Below are positions 1-15,300 of a stretch of 64,000 bases of DNA, in pieces. Source of the DNA: Parus major (lineage: Eukaryota; Chordata; Aves; Passeriformes; Paridae); NCBI RefSeq assembly GCF_001522545.3, contig NC_031781.1, positions 8,127,487-8,191,486 of the forward strand. Direction: 5' to 3'. The position numbers and the translations under genes are program-made. The notes beneath the pieces were generated by a model. That model was given only the letters and a program-made list of their open reading frames with translations, did no database searches and was not told the DNA's origin. The stretch's first letter is position 1, and each line of letters starts with the position of its first letter.

Positions 1-3000
1 TAAAAAGGCAGTGTGGAAGGTTATCTTACAAGAGTCTGTGTGACAGAGACGTGAGAAACTACTCTAAGGAGAAACACTACAAGAAGTATTGACAGCACCA
101 CTCTGCAGATGCAGCACGGCTCCGTGCAGCTGTTCACTGAAATTATGTGAACTGGTTTCTTTAAGGAACAGGAAGTTATTAGGGGCACAACTTAACAACA
201 AAGGAAGCGAGTTTAATCCCTACTGTTCACCACCTACCATGAAAATCTTAAATCTCCAAGTCAAGCTCCAGAATTTAATGAAGCAAAGCATGGCACAGAA
301 TGGGCAGTATCAGCTCTGATTTCTCTCATGCAATTTGAAAGCTTGCCTAAGAAATTTTCTATTGTTTGCACTAACACAGTTTATTTTTTCCAACATTCTT
401 GTGCAAATAATGTTTGGTAAATTAAAAGCCGTCTAAAACAAACAAAAAGCCCCCAGAAATTAACAGAATAAATATTTTTAAACACAGCCCATTTTCCACA
501 AACAATACTGAAATATGCTGGTCTAAAGATATTTGGACAAAAGCCATAAATCTGTAGCCAAAGCAGTGTTCTCTTAACTGTGGGACAGGACTCCTGGCAG
601 GAGAATTCCAAGAAAAGACGAGGTGTTTGGGAAGGGGGAGAAAAAGCAATGCCAAGACAGGTGCAGTGATTATGACTGGGAAGGAAGGGGGCTGCAAATG
701 GTGAAGTTGCTTTTAGAGAGACCCAAGACAAATTAGTTTGAGAAACACAGACTTGTGCTCTAAACAACAAATAGAATATCATATCTAAAATAACGGAGAA
801 GAAATAAATGAAACCTGAAGTGGATGTTTACTGCCTAAAACACTGCACAGCATACTGTCAAACCAACAAGCTGACTTTTTCCCCCAAAGGGTATCTTTCC
901 TCTTCTGGTACTAAGTTATCCACAACCTCAGTAAAGCCACAGGGTTCCTCACACTTACTGGAATGATTGCATGAGCACTGAATTTTAGCTTAAGCCCAAG
1001 CAGTTCTAAACTAATCTGTCCATGAAACAATTAAACAATCTATTTGCATTTATTTTATTGACAGTGCACTTACTGTGCACACAGAGCCATAAGCTGAGAG
1101 GTGCAGTCTTTGTCTCCTAAAGATGTTCAAACGCAGTTAGAATACAAAAAATAAAGTTTCAAGAAGTGACCGAAGCATGATAGATCAATGGATATATGTT
1201 ATTTCCAGTAATATGTATATCATGTATATGGATGTGTTCATTCACTCATTTTGCTTACCACATTAAGAAATTATGTAGCTTCAGAGGACAGAGCATCAGG
1301 GAAAAAAGAAAACAAAGAAAAATACTTCAGAGTTACAAATTGTATCTTTCAAGACTTTATGCACATAAAAGTTTGCTGCTTCTCCTAAATAAGTACTTCC
1401 AAGTGAGACAGATCCAAAAAGAAAGTCTTTGCCTTTAAAGCTGAGCAAAAGCAATGGCAACTGGAAAACTACTAAAGGAGCTTATTTCCAAAATCATAAA
1501 TGGTTCCTTAACAATGTTTTGGTGCCAGATTCCTACCTTTCAATCTGGAAACTCCTAACAAAAGCTCTTCATTTGATTTCAGGTTTCATCCAAAGGAACA
1601 GAAAATCTGTAAAAGTAACTAACACTGACTTCATAGTTTCAGTTTTAAGCTTCAGCCAGAACACAATTCACAATTATGATTCATTCAGGGTGGGTTTTTT
1701 ACTCTTCATTTCTCAATATAATGCCAAAATGCACACAAAAAAACTCCCTTGGGAAACCGTCACCATATATGGATGAACTGCTTTATTCATAAATGCTTGA
1801 CCTACAGAAAATTATCATCTGAAATTGACTGCAATGTTGGACATTTTCATTGCAAACAACTTCAGAGCAAGCAGACTACAAATACTCTATTTGCAGTACA
1901 GGGTGAGTTTATCCAATTTGTAACTTATATTTGTAACTTCTGAAAATGATAAGAACAGCTGTTTGCAAAGAAATCTTTAAAGCAGATCAAATAAAGACTG
2001 GAATGTGAAAATTTTGACATAGCACATCTATTTTGTTTTGGTGTATTCAGACAATGTTTCCTCCCAGATACTTCTCCTGTATTATTTGAAAGTCACTGAA
2101 ATTCTTTGAGAGATTACCCTCAGAAAATATGAAATACATGTTCTTAGAAAGTTTACATTAGCTCTTACATGAATGAAACATACAGGCATGAGTACAGAAA
2201 GTATTACATATTCATAAGAGACCATGACTGCAAAGGATTTTAATGTACATTGGTCTTGTAGGACCAACATATAAACACACCTAAGCCTTGGCTCAGGAGG
2301 ATATGGTGGCTAGGTAATTTAGCAAAAACTGCACTGATTAAAGTGACACAGAACTCATAAAACTTTTAAAGTAGATAGGATTTGGGATTCTTCCATCATA
2401 ATCCTTCCCTTTGAAATAACACGATTATTTTGGACATAAAAACCTATTCTTAGGGATTTAGAAACACACAATTGTTTAGAAACACACACTCATCCATGAG
2501 AATTTAAAACTAAATGCATTAGGAGCATGGTTCTAGTCCAGGAATAACCAATTATTTACTTGTCAAACCCCCATGTTCTGGTTTTAAAGAATCATTTACC
2601 ATTTCACCAATAGTTTTTACTATTTCACATGAAACTTGTTTACACAGGAGATGAAGCAAAAAACCAACTTTCCTTAAAATAACACAAGCATCTCCTCCCA
2701 GAGCTCCCATCCTTGTGAACTACAGAACTTAAAAAGCCTTGGGCAATGAGAAGCCAGGGCTTGAAATGTGATAGGCATCTACTCAGTAGCAATGAAAAGG
2801 TGCCTTTGGCACTAAGGCCACAATCAGGAGGGACACAAGAAGTGCTGCATTTATTCCACACACAGCCATGCTATACAATCTGGTCATCAGAAGTGAGGGG
2901 CAGATTGCTACAGTTTCAGAACACACCAGCATGATGACTGTTCCAGATTTTTTTGCTGTGGATGAGCAGAAAAAAACAAGCCAGAAAAATGGAAGGGCCA

Positions 3001-6000
3001 AGGTGTCAAGCAAAATGACTAAAACTACTTTGAGGTTAGAAGTAAATGTTCTTGTACATCAACTGTGCTAATAAAATCAATTACCTTTCCCTACAAATCC
3101 TAGGAAGAAATCAAGTACTCCTCCCTTTCTTCCCCCACCTCAGTTAATGGACAATCTGCAGAAGCTGCTCCCTGCAGGCAGACTCCAGCCTCAATTGTGC
3201 TGCCTTCATCTGTGTTACAGATACAGCCTTTGCTTCCTCTGCTGCTTTGTTACACTTTGCTACTCCCACCTCCCCAAAATCTCTGCCAAGACAGATTCTT
3301 ACTGCTGAACTATGCACTTTTAGGAAATAATTCCTTCTCAAAGCCTCTGTCTAGTCCAGGTCCACAGAGAAGATGAAAATTACTCCACAGCTTAAGCAGC
3401 AATACATTCAACAGAGAGGATTAGAAGGTCCAGTGCTTGCTGTGTACTGATGATCCACATGGCTGAACTTCAGAGACACAGGCAGATACATTTGGTGGCT
3501 GCAGATTTAAAGCTTTGGCTGCCAGGGTATTTATACACCCCTGGTTACCCTCTACAGAGTACAGCCATCATATCTGCAGCCAAAACAACTCCATTTGGAA
3601 GTGTCAGAAACATACACAGAGCTGCACAAACACTTCTTGCTCACCTGAAGGATACTTGGAAGAAAGAGTAATAAAATATTCCAACTATACCAGCCCATCT
3701 CTGCAGCAAACTGGAGCTGCCCCACTTAGAGACAAGTAGGAAAAGCTCCACCCAATATTCAACACCAGGAATTTGAACACAACAAAATAAAAAACCACAG
3801 TTTTCTGGGGAAACATTTGTGAGGAAGTTTCTGAGACCTGCCAACCTTGAATAAAGTTCACATCATGATTCAACCACTCCTTCACACTGAATAGTTTCTG
3901 CCATCAGGATTGTTGAGGCTTTTCAGAATGAAAAAAGGAGAAGAAAAGACAGACTACATTCCAGTTTTCCTATGTGCTCATCTATCTTCAGCATTTGGAT
4001 TCAAAAAGCATTAAGAATTGCTAAATTTTACTGTTGGGAAAAAAAAATCAAGGAAATATATGCATTTTAAGTATATCTGTACTGGCAAATTCTTTAGGCA
4101 TTCTGTGCTATCAAGTCCCATGCAGCGTTTAACTACTATAAAAGGGAATTTAGGTACAATGTTTAAAAGAGGGCTTTAAGGTTTGAAATGGTACTGAAAC
4201 TCCAGACTGACTGCATTCAGTTTCCACTACTGAAAATCACACCCTATGGATAACCTACTTTATAATCCACGTGATCAAATCAAACACTTTAAGAGATCCT
4301 TTTTTCCTAAGTATTTCATGTTAAGTGCTTTGGAAAGTTGGCCAAAGTAAAAGTTACACATCCTATCTGTATGGTACATGGCCCATTCATAACTTCCCTT
4401 TTCATACTAATTAATACAGTACTTGACAAGAAATGTGATATCTGCTAAAACACTGACACAACCTGTACCACAACCTGCTTCAGCTTTAAATTACTTAATT
4501 GGTGCCATTTGCTCAACTACTATTTAAGCTCTTGCAAGATTTTAATTCTAAATATTTTCCTAGAACCTTGGAACACTTTTTGTTCTTGTATTATTGGTTA
4601 AAATTGAATTATCTGACTAAAAAGCAAAAAAACAAAACAAAACAGAAAAAAAACCACAAACCCATGGTAAAGAAAAACTGTATCTTGACAATATTTAATT
4701 TTTCAGCCAAATCAATTTTTTTAAGTTATATTTTTTAATATTCATTAACAATAATAATAATCAGATATCATACTGTAGGAAAAATTACATGAACTCTAAA
4801 GTCAAATGTCGGAGGTGCAAATGCAGGCTTAGCATATGGGTCTGCTCTGCCATGGCCTACTCTGACAAGATGCAGGAAAGGTACCAAGCCAATTTAACCT
4901 CAGGAAAAATACCCCTGCTGTGCTGCACTAAAGAAATACTTCTGGTTCCCACACAAACAGCACCAGTAAGATCCAGACTCATTCCACACTGTCCCTACAA
5001 GTCAGAGAAACCTGAAAGGAAGGTATCCTAAACTGTCATTTCACCCATCTCACTAAAATGATAAAAACAAAGAAATAAAAAGAAATCCTTTTGGAATCCT
5101 ACATCAAGCACATGAGCTGTTCAAGTAAGCACAGCACACTAGAGACAGGTTTCAGTTCATGTCCTTCAATGATACTCACAGTAACTAACAGTTACTTTTC
5201 TTGTCTTCAAAAGGCAGAAGTGCTTTATTTTTACATACAGATTTAATTAAATATTTTTCAGACTATACCTCAAATAATAAAATTTTCCAAACCACCCAAA
5301 TTTAAGTAGTAAATCTTCACCCTACTAAGGCTTGTTTCCTATTTTGTGTTCCTGCAAAGTTGAAAAAAAATCCACACATCTAAATAACCTACTTGATATA
5401 GGGTTGAGTATTTCAGGATGTTAATATATGATAAAGATGAAAATTTATTTTTTTTTATGCTGGTTTTCATGTTCCCTGCACAAATGTCCATTTAAAATGT
5501 AGTTATTTGAAATGCCTTAAATACTTCAAAACATAGAGCTCTTTTTAAGTACTACTTAACACATGAAAAACGTACCAAATTTTCAACCTGACTGCTTTAA
5601 GTTTCCATAAATAAAGTTACAGTCAGTCCATGGATCTCACACCTTTTAATACATTTGAAGAGGAGACAACCTAAAGAAATGCATTGAGCTGAAAGAACCC
5701 AACTAACACAGAGGAATTCACTCTTAAAAACCCAACCAATTACAAACACAAAGCTCTGAGACTCTGAAGCAGTTTGGCCATTGCACAGCAACTCCTCAAA
5801 CTGCTGCTTACTTGGCACACAGAGGTACCTAAATACACATTTCTACTATTCCTTCTGCCTTGAAAAGAATCAAGGGATCAAAACTGAAATAAAGACAATA
5901 CGTGACATTAATAAGCAGTATCTGCCCATAAAATACTATAAAGCAAAAAACATATTTGAAAAAGTTTATACTCTTCTTAAATATTTCTATTACATGGATA

Positions 6001-9000
6001 TTCACAGTGATTTTCCTAAAATCAGACACTTTCACCCTAGACCATAGACTGAAGTGATTTGAAATGGAAATATTTCCTGTCCACTCACTGCCAGTTTCTG
6101 TTCCCAGAGTGATATAACAGATGACATCCAGTACAATATATTCTTTTATTAACCCTAAATTTGAGCCTGCTTTAGGGATTTGAAGTGTTCAGTTTCATGC
6201 TGAAAAAATGTAATGTTATCCACAGACCATCAGCATGTGTAACAAAACCAGAGCCACAGGTTATGCGACTTTGATCAAATTATGACAAAATTTCATCTGA
6301 ATTTAAAAACTCTTGGAAAAGCACTTACACTAATTGTTTAACCTTTTATTTTTAAAGATCCATGCACATTAACTGATCTTTTTCTCCAGGAAGTAGTCAC
6401 TTCTAAGAAATTAAGTCTCTTTACAGAATGACAATGAACAAGTTGTCTTCTAGCATTCATCTTATTTAAGAAACCAGAATGCAATGTAAGTTTTAAGATA
6501 GTATTTAAACACAGAGATTAGAAAGTTAAATTGAATGGGTGTTTCCCACAAACTGTCACTTGACTTCTTCCTATCAACACTTAATTGAATATATATATAA
6601 CTAATCCTAAAACACTGACCAGGAAGATGTAAAACACAATCACATTATTGTAGTAAATTGTGAAGTAGATCCAAAGATGATCAAGTTTCATTTCCAGTAG
6701 AAATGATAGCTTATAACAGGAATACTACTTGGATATAATTGTAAAATATATGCATGGAAACAAATACATTTTTGTTGTGGCAGTAAAACCTAACCACAGT
6801 GGGAGGAGAGAGAGGAATCACACCTAGAAATCGAAGTCAGCTTGCCACAGAGAAGCACGTAGATAAACTACTGGAGTTTGCATACTGGAGCTTCAATAGT
6901 TGAATGGAATATAATAAACAGTAACTAAAAGATGTAAACCAAATGCAATGTGGCCACACCGAACAATCATCATCCACAGCTCCCAGCATTGTTAGACGAT
7001 ACTGGATGTTATTCTATCACTTATTTGGGGCTTTGATTCCTACATTTACTGCCAGAAGGTAATAAAAAGAAACTTTTGTCATTGCAGCTCATTCTTTAGT
7101 GAGCTGAATGTCCCATTTTTAAACCACTGCATGACATTTCACGGCCAGTGGTCCTTAATGAAAAAGAACCCCAAAAGTGAATGGCATGATTAGTGAATTA
7201 CTCTTACAAATGCAACTATAAGGAGAAACCTAAGCTATCCCAACTTGCATTATTCCTAGCTAATGAATAAAAGATAAAGGTTTTGTTTCCTTTGATGTTC
7301 TGAAGAAGCATGGAAAAATAAATTTTCACCTGTTAAGGGTCTGGCTGAGTTAGGTGTTTGTTTTTTCTTTTTGTTTCTTATTTTAATTAGTTTTGTACTT
7401 AACCTATTCCTCCTGTCAGAAGGTAAACTAAGCTAATAATTAAACACCACCACCATCATTTTCTCAAAAAAGAGAACTGAACAATAAAGCAAAGTTGTAA
7501 CTATGCAACAGATAATAATAATTACTGGTTCTTTGAAAAGTACCTTAGCTAAACTTTTTGTAGTAAATAATACAAAAAGCAAAACCCTAGATACTCTTTC
7601 ATAACTAAAGCATCAGGCTACACATCTGGCCTTTTCTCCTTTTGGGGCTGTTAACTCTTGCTTTGTAAAGCAGTACCAGGAGACCTCAGATAAAATTTTG
7701 TCAGAGTAAACAAAATGAAAGCTCCTTATAATGGGAAATAATCCTTAACTGTACTCCCTAACTACACAGATTTGTTTATAGACACTGTATTAATACGAGA
7801 TGCTGTCTTCAGAGCAAGATAAGAAATAGAGTTAATAAGACCCACTGGGTCATTCTGTAATTTTAGTGGTAAGCTGACCAAATTCCATTCACAAACTATA
7901 GGCTGGATGGTGAAGTGCCCCCCTTGGGTTACAAATGAATACACTACTCTTCATTTCCTGGCAGGAAGGGTTGTATAGCATTACCGTGAGCTCCATATTC
8001 CACCACGGAGTTGGCTGCATTTCAACAGATGCTGAAGTGATTTCTGAAACAGTATCATCTTCCTGCCAGTGAAAAACTCACTGTTCAGAAACAGTCATAT
8101 GAAAAATGTTGAATAATTTATATGCTCATTATACTAACCTCAAACTCTTTTGATGAGATACCTTTAAAACAGTATCTAACACAATTTAAGGGTGGGAACG
8201 TTAAAAGCATCTGAATAGCTACATGGAACACTGGGCCTAATCACAAAATTAGCCTGGGGATTTCCTGACTCCGCTGTCCAGTTACTCTGACTCCATGCTT
8301 TAGTTCACCAATTCTGAACATATACTTAACATAAATGCATGGGGACCTCATTTTATCCATGTCATTGAAATTTGAGTTGTGAAAAGGGGAAAAAACAAAC
8401 AGAACAAGAAAAGTAGGGATACTTTCCATTCAAACTGCTTTAAAAATGTGATTTACACTGCAGCTCACAAATAGCTGCATTAAAGCAGAGGAGAAGGAAA
8501 GGGCAAACACCAACATCAAAGTGGGAAGAAACAGATGGGAGTGAGAATTTCACTAACCAGCTTCACTGCTGAGTCAATATAAAAGGTATCTACACCCCTG
8601 AGTCACAAAAGAGAACAAATCCCATTGAAAGTTAACAGGAGTTAGGGCACTCCACTCTTTTTCAGAATCCCACTTAAGGATTTAAGGATCTGCTCACACT
8701 TACGGGGTGAAGCTTAAATCACCCATTTACACCCCATATCTCTCCAACTTCAAGGCCAAGCCCAGCACAAGCTTGAAAACTTTGCCAAAAAGGTTTGTGA
8801 TTCAGCAATGCCCTCTTCCCACACAGTATTTAGAGTTCATCCAGACAGTGCACCCTTTATGCTCAGTAAAAATTGCACAATTTGCCAGTTTCAACTTCCA
8901 TCCTCATTTTGTTACTACTGCCTACAACTGGGGCAAGCCCAGACAGGAAGATAAAACCGATTCCCATAGAAACTGGAGGAATAGGAAGCAGTGCAGGCAG

Positions 9001-9134
9001 GCTTTACAAGGGCTGTGAGACAAGATACAGACTGACACCTTAATAGCTCAGAGGGAAAGAATGGGATTCTCCATTGGCTGGGCAGCTGTAACCAAAGTTA
9101 CTCTGGTACATTTGAAGGGGAGGAAAAAACAAAA

Positions 9135-9170
9135 TCACAGAATCATTAAGGCTGGAATCAAGGGAGTTAT
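9135..9170 (-). repeat. CR1 3'-end remnant (very short)
   Basis: The plus strand reads 'cacagaatcattaaggctgg', which is the reverse complement of the CR1 3' terminus (…CC..C…TGATTCTGTG). Similarity fades within about 35 bases. It may be a truncated minus-oriented insertion or chance similarity. Confidence 0.4.
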
Positions 9171-12100
9171 TCCTGTGGGATAGACAATGATACAACTTCA
9201 CAGAGCACTCCCCAGTCTACAAGAACATATTGCATGGGTTGTTCCAGGACACAGCAATGCAACAGTGAGACTCAAGACAGCAACTATCAACAAAGCCTAA
9301 GCAGCAGATATTGCCCTGCCAGCCACTGCCCAGCTGTGGGTCAGCTCTGCCCCCCAGCCCTGTCCTGCAGTTCACCTCGCTGGCTCCACATTAGGGGGGC
9401 TCTGTGCAGCACTGTCCCTGCAGAGGACAGCACCCAAACTCTGGGCACGCAGGATGCTCTGGGGAACGATGCACACTGTGAACTCGGGACCTCCATCACC
9501 AGCTGGTGACATCCCCACGGACACAAGGCAGCAGTCAGGAGAGCCTCGCAGTACCCAGCTCTTGCACAAAACAAAGTCAGTGCCAGCAGCTCAGTGCTGG
9601 GCACCACACAGCATCGAGCCATTTGAAGTCTGAAAGAAAACCCCATCAAAATGGAAGTCAAAGTGTTGCCATTGACCTTAATAGGAAGAGTTTTAGCTCT
9701 TTAAACAAAACAGCCCAATAAAACCAGAAAGAAATCCCTTAGCTTTCCATGTTTGAAAGGAAAACAGATTGGGGTGTTGTTTCTACAAGCAGATGACAAA
9801 GGCCTGTTTAAAGTCCTGTTCGGAGTTTGTTTAAATCACTGTATAAAAAGATCATGTGAGTATTCTAAGTTTCTAAAGTTGTATTTTTCAATGCTTTCTG
9901 ATTCCAGGCCAGTCACACCTGGAATTGCATATGTTTAACTGACCAGATGATTATTTATAACTTTAACAATTTGGAAAATTAACTGTTTGGATCTAAACAT
10001 TCTCATATTATGCTTTTCTGCGAGCTACACTAGCTTCACATATCATTTTAACCTACATTATTCAGAAAAAAAATTTCTCATTTAGCTTGTAAAATTAAGG
10101 TTTTAAAAAGGGGACTTTGACAATTCAGATTACTCTTCAGTGTTTTACATACAAATAGCTGAAACTTCTGTATAGATAAGCAAACATAGAACAAATTTCC
10201 TTATGTGAATACCAGAATCCAACACAGCAGCCAGCTTCTCTGGGAGTCCCATAACTTTTAAAGGAAAATATTAGAAAATATATGGAAATACTGTTACGCT
10301 ATAATTAAAAAACTCAGGAAAATCCATTTTATAAAAGTAGGGTGAACTTTAAGCAACAATATGAGTCTGGGATTCCCATGGAGAACTAAAATCCTCCATT
10401 TGAAAATACAAAGCAAAGTTAATTAGAAAACACAGTTTGAGCAAAGAGGGTTCTTGCAAAGAGTTCTTAGAAAGGATCACCTTGAATGTGTTTGATGCTG
10501 AGGCGACGCCATAACTTTTCTTCACACAAAAGCAGTCATCTACAGAGCACAACCAGATGTTAAGTTTTCTTTTCTTAGTTTCTGTAAACCTCTGTGACCT
10601 CTCTCAAATTAAAAAAGGGAATAGCATTTTTAAAGCCACAGGAGCTATCATTAGTGAAGCATTCTAAGGATTTTCATTAATTCATAGCCAGCCAACCAGG
10701 AATTTTCCCACAGCCGTATACAAAAAAAGTCAGGGAAGTCATTGATTGCTTGGTTGGATTTGAATGTAGTCAGAAATAAGATCAGAAATACCTAGTCACG
10801 CCCACTGATATAAGAGTGAAGAACATAGGCAAGGTCAGAAATTAAAATCTAAATCTGCCCACCAACCACGAGGAAAATCCAGCAGGGCCATATAACAGGG
10901 GTATAGAAATGGTTATTACACACAATTTTGTGAGATAAAGGATCATATGGATAGATCATTACAAATCAATCATCTGGAAACCTAAAGCCCAGAATGTGCA
11001 GCTCCAAGCAGATCTGCAGGCCTTACCATGTCCTTCAGACAGCAGCCTCAAGATATGATTGATATTGTCCAGTTGCTGTTCACAGCAACTTCTGGCCCAT
11101 ACACGCATTTAGCTGGAGCCCTTTGAACTCCACACGCTCCTTAACAGTCCTTTATTGTTCCTGTGAGCCCAGAGCTCAGCACAGAAGGAGATCCTACCTT
11201 AGTGCAAAATCCTCTGAACACAAAGGCTGGAAAAAACAGAACAGATTTCAGCAGCACTGCTCTCCAAGAGGCTGCACTGCCCTTGGCACTGCTGCAGCTC
11301 TGTGATGCACAGAGGCCAGGGAAAGGGAGGCTCCAGAGCTGCTGCTCACTCCATGCTGCAACAAAAGATGCATCAGGTAGCACAGAGCAGCACATCACAG
11401 GCACCGCTGCAGGCTGGCACCTCACCAAGAGGGATAAATCTGATTCAGATTAGTCACAGACACACAACTCTGGATCTCCTGAATCAACCAGAACACACAT
11501 CTCAGAGTTTACCCCTTCAGGTATGATACCTGATGTAGCATGGAATCTCCTAGGACAAAGCTACCTCTCACATTTACTTGGGTTCATTGGAGCATGGCTG
11601 ATGTACCCCAAAAGCAGATTTACTGTCTTGCTGAGTAACAGCCCAAGGAGGAATAATAAAAATAGATTGTCTGGAACAATGCTTCAAAGCCAATAGTGAC
11701 ATAATATTGTAACATTCTTAGAGTGAGAGAATTTCAGAGAATACAGTATCTCCTGGAACATGTGCTGATGCCTGATAAAATTCTAATCCAAGCTTTAATT
11801 ATTTTTAGTAATCAAATCAAACTTTAGGAGCACAAATCCCAACTTGCACACTTGAATTTCCTCATACTCTTGAAATTTATCATGCAGAAATGAGAAGTGA
11901 CAGGAGAACAATGTACCTTTAAACTCCATAAATGGTGTCTTTGACATGACACTGAAAGTACAATTTACTAGGAGAAGCAAGTTGAAGCATGTTAAAACAC
12001 ACATTTATACCCTGGTTTGGCTGGCAGAATTTTGGCTAACCAGCCATTGTTTCTGTGATATGAATACTGCATTGAGCCTATCCATTACTGGTATATGCCT

Positions 12101-12311
12101 GTATTCACTACTTTACTAAGTATATTTCTGGTCAAAGTTTTTATGATAAAATCACATAGAAATATTGGGCATCAGAATGTGCCACTCCTCTTGAGGAGAG
12201 CTGGGGAGGACAAATAGGACAGTGAGACAATTATAAAATACTACATGCATGAAATGATATAATCCTTTTTCAAGTCTGCACTTAAATTTTGACCCTTAAA
12301 TAAAGTTTCAC

Positions 12312-12377
12312 ATTACCATAACCTAAAGTTAAGTACTTCGGATGTACTGACCTGACATTATTTTAGGTTACCGTAAT
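12312..12377. repeat. Nested inverted repeat in IL17RD intron 1
   Basis: A 16-base arm (12312-12327, attaccataacctaaa) pairs with 12362-12377 (tttaggttaccgtaat) with two mismatches. Inside the loop a second small stem pairs agtac (12332-12336) with gtact (12344-12348). It could be a relic of a small terminal-inverted-repeat element or chance structure in AT-rich DNA. Confidence 0.4.
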
Positions 12378-15300
12378 TTACACTTTCATTCAATCCTTTT
12401 TTATAATTCATATAGAGAAAAGGATATAAAAAATAAGCATTCATGTAATTCATACTACTTTTATGTGGTTTTCCTAGGTGCAGTAATGTCCAATATTAAT
12501 TTTTAAATATAAAAATAACAACATAAAAACTGCTATAGGAACATCAGTACTAACCTAAAGTTTTGGAAAAAATATATTTCAAATACACCTCATTATACTG
12601 GTAGCAGTATATATAAAATCAATGTCACATACTTGAAAAATTTTTTACTCTTGAAAACTAAAAATGGTGTTCAAGCTTAACAGTTCTGCAGTAATACTTC
12701 ACAATCCTCTTGTTTGCTTGTAAAAACACATGCTAAATTTATGGGTAAAATTCAGCCTCTGAGCATAATTAAGCAGCAAGTTCACATCAAAGCTTTGTTT
12801 CATCATCTTCAGACTGATCTGCTGGAAAAGACAGCCGGTCCTTATTAAACACCCTTTAAATGTTGAAGTTTTAAGTAAGTAACATCCATGTTCTATTAAC
12901 ATTAACAAATAATTGACAAAAGAAAAGCTAGTATCATCTAATCATGACAGCTTAACATCCTTTCACCAGTGGAATATGAAATACTAATCCATTAACACAG
13001 AACTTGTTCTTAAATAAATGTCTCAAGATTTTAAATTAACAAGTCTGATACAGTAGTTTCTACACTTGTACTTACTCAAAAGCAGATTTTGAGGGGAAGG
13101 AGGGCATTGAGTGGAGTTCAGCATCTAAAGTAAGGGACATGTTCTAGAGATTAAATCAATCAAATCTATAACAGTGCCAAACAACTTCAACTGCAGAAAC
13201 CCTGTTAAGTCAACAACTGATGAATTATCATCATATTCAGATTGCCAGTTTCATGCAAACACATAAGGAAATACACAGTTTTGTTGGAAATATACTATTT
13301 TGTTGTTAATACTGAGAGTTAGTTTCAATTACATAAACATACATTTCCATATTTTTTCCTCTTGGTCATGTATTTGAATGTTCATTCTGAAAACACAGCA
13401 TTAAACTGAGGAAATAGTCATCTGCTACTTTAAACATGAACATATTTCTGCTACATCATGCATTTCTAAATACATTTAAATAGGCCGAATTCTGATTTTT
13501 TGACACTGGAGTAGGAATGGGGGTCTCATTCTCTGCTACATTACTCAATAAATGAAATTCAAAAGAAAACCCCAAAACAAAGCCCAGGGGGACCCTGGAG
13601 CCAAACTCTAAGCTAAACAAAAGTGATACAGATGCCCACCTGCATGACTGACCAAGCTTGCAAAGCCTTGCACTCAAGATGTTGCATTGTATCTAATCAC
13701 AGAACACACCAAGCTTTAAGTGACACATCTCATCAATTCTGAAACACTATCACATTGTTCTGGATGCGAGGGAGAGAAATTATTGATTCTATAAATTCCA
13801 AAAAAATGGCAGATAGGGAACTGCTGGCATCTGGTCTGCAGAGCTTTAAAGCAGCTCTGGAACTGTCTACAGATTAAAGAGCTGCCTGATGGCAAACATT
13901 AACGCCTTCCACCATGCTCCATCTTAAGTCTGTCTTCTGCCTAATACCTTTTAAAATTTTTAAATACACTGCAAGAGAAAATCTGGGATTTTTAACTGTT
14001 GGAAAAGAACATGAAATAGAAGGGAAAAATTTAAACTTCGATAACTTCTTAGCATTTTGCAGGATGTTTTTCCTCCAAAATAAAGTTCCCAAAACATGCC
14101 CTAAGCTGGGAAAAGTATTTCCATATGACCTAGCTCCTAACTGTGGAGAAGTATAAGTCTACTTTGGTATGCTTAAGGAGATAAATGTAGGGACATAGCA
14201 GCATGAACCTAAAAAATAATGAGGCAGGCAGAGCTTCCAATAGTGGAACAGTAGGAAATCATCAGTGTCTCTGCTCTGAAGTGAAAAGGAAATAACAAGT
14301 TCCTTACATAAAGAGCATAGAAGGGGACACAGGGAGTTTCAGGGAGAATGCACAGGAACAGAGCCCTCCAGTCTGTCTGAGAAGCTTTGCTTAGCAGAGC
14401 AAAGGGAATGTACAACTCTCTGCTAACAAGGACAGGAGGGTTGGTAAAATGCTGGATTATTTTTTCTTCCTCATCATACACTCACATTAAACTTAAACTA
14501 TATAATGAACACAGTTCAGTGCCAGTAACTTCAGAGGAATTAAACATATGAGAAAAATTACTCGTGTGTGTAGTCCCATCAGAATCTCCAAGACAACTTG
14601 AGGGTTAAGTTGCTCATGTGTTTTACAGCGAATAAATGAATCTGAAATACATTCAAATCATCCTCAGATCACACATCTGTCCTCTCTGTGCACCTCGTGG
14701 CTTGTTTATAGCATGAGAAAAATTCAGGGACTACTTTTCCAGAATAGCTCCCCATGTGGACACACTTATTCTAGATTAAAACAGGCCCTTCTCTGAACCA
14801 CTTTTTTTCTGGATAAAGGTATGCATATGAGGTCCTAAGATCATCCATATGGAAAACTACTTTGCAATAGTATTCTACTTTAAGCAAACGTCTACCCTAA
14901 TGTGAAATAATATTAAGTGTTGGAATACATCAAAATTTCTATTAAACATCAGTGAAAGGAATCCTACACCAAGCAAAGTCAATCCAAATTCTAAAATCCT
15001 GAACCCACTGAAATCTGATAATTCTTAGCCACAGTAATGTTAAGTTACTTGTCCTGGCATTAATTTCCTGCTAGACACATGTAGAGTTTGCAAGACAAAT
15101 GCCAGTATATTACCAGAGAAGATGAGCAATATATTTTGTGATGGAAGTTGTAAAACAAACAAAAAATCACATCTAGAATGTGATTTAGTTTTTAGTTTTG
15201 AAAACATTAGGTATTCATAATTGCAGGAGCTATGAATAAAGCCAACAAATACTTCCTCGTCAAATTCTTTTAACTATAGTCCAGTGATATGCTCTCATTA

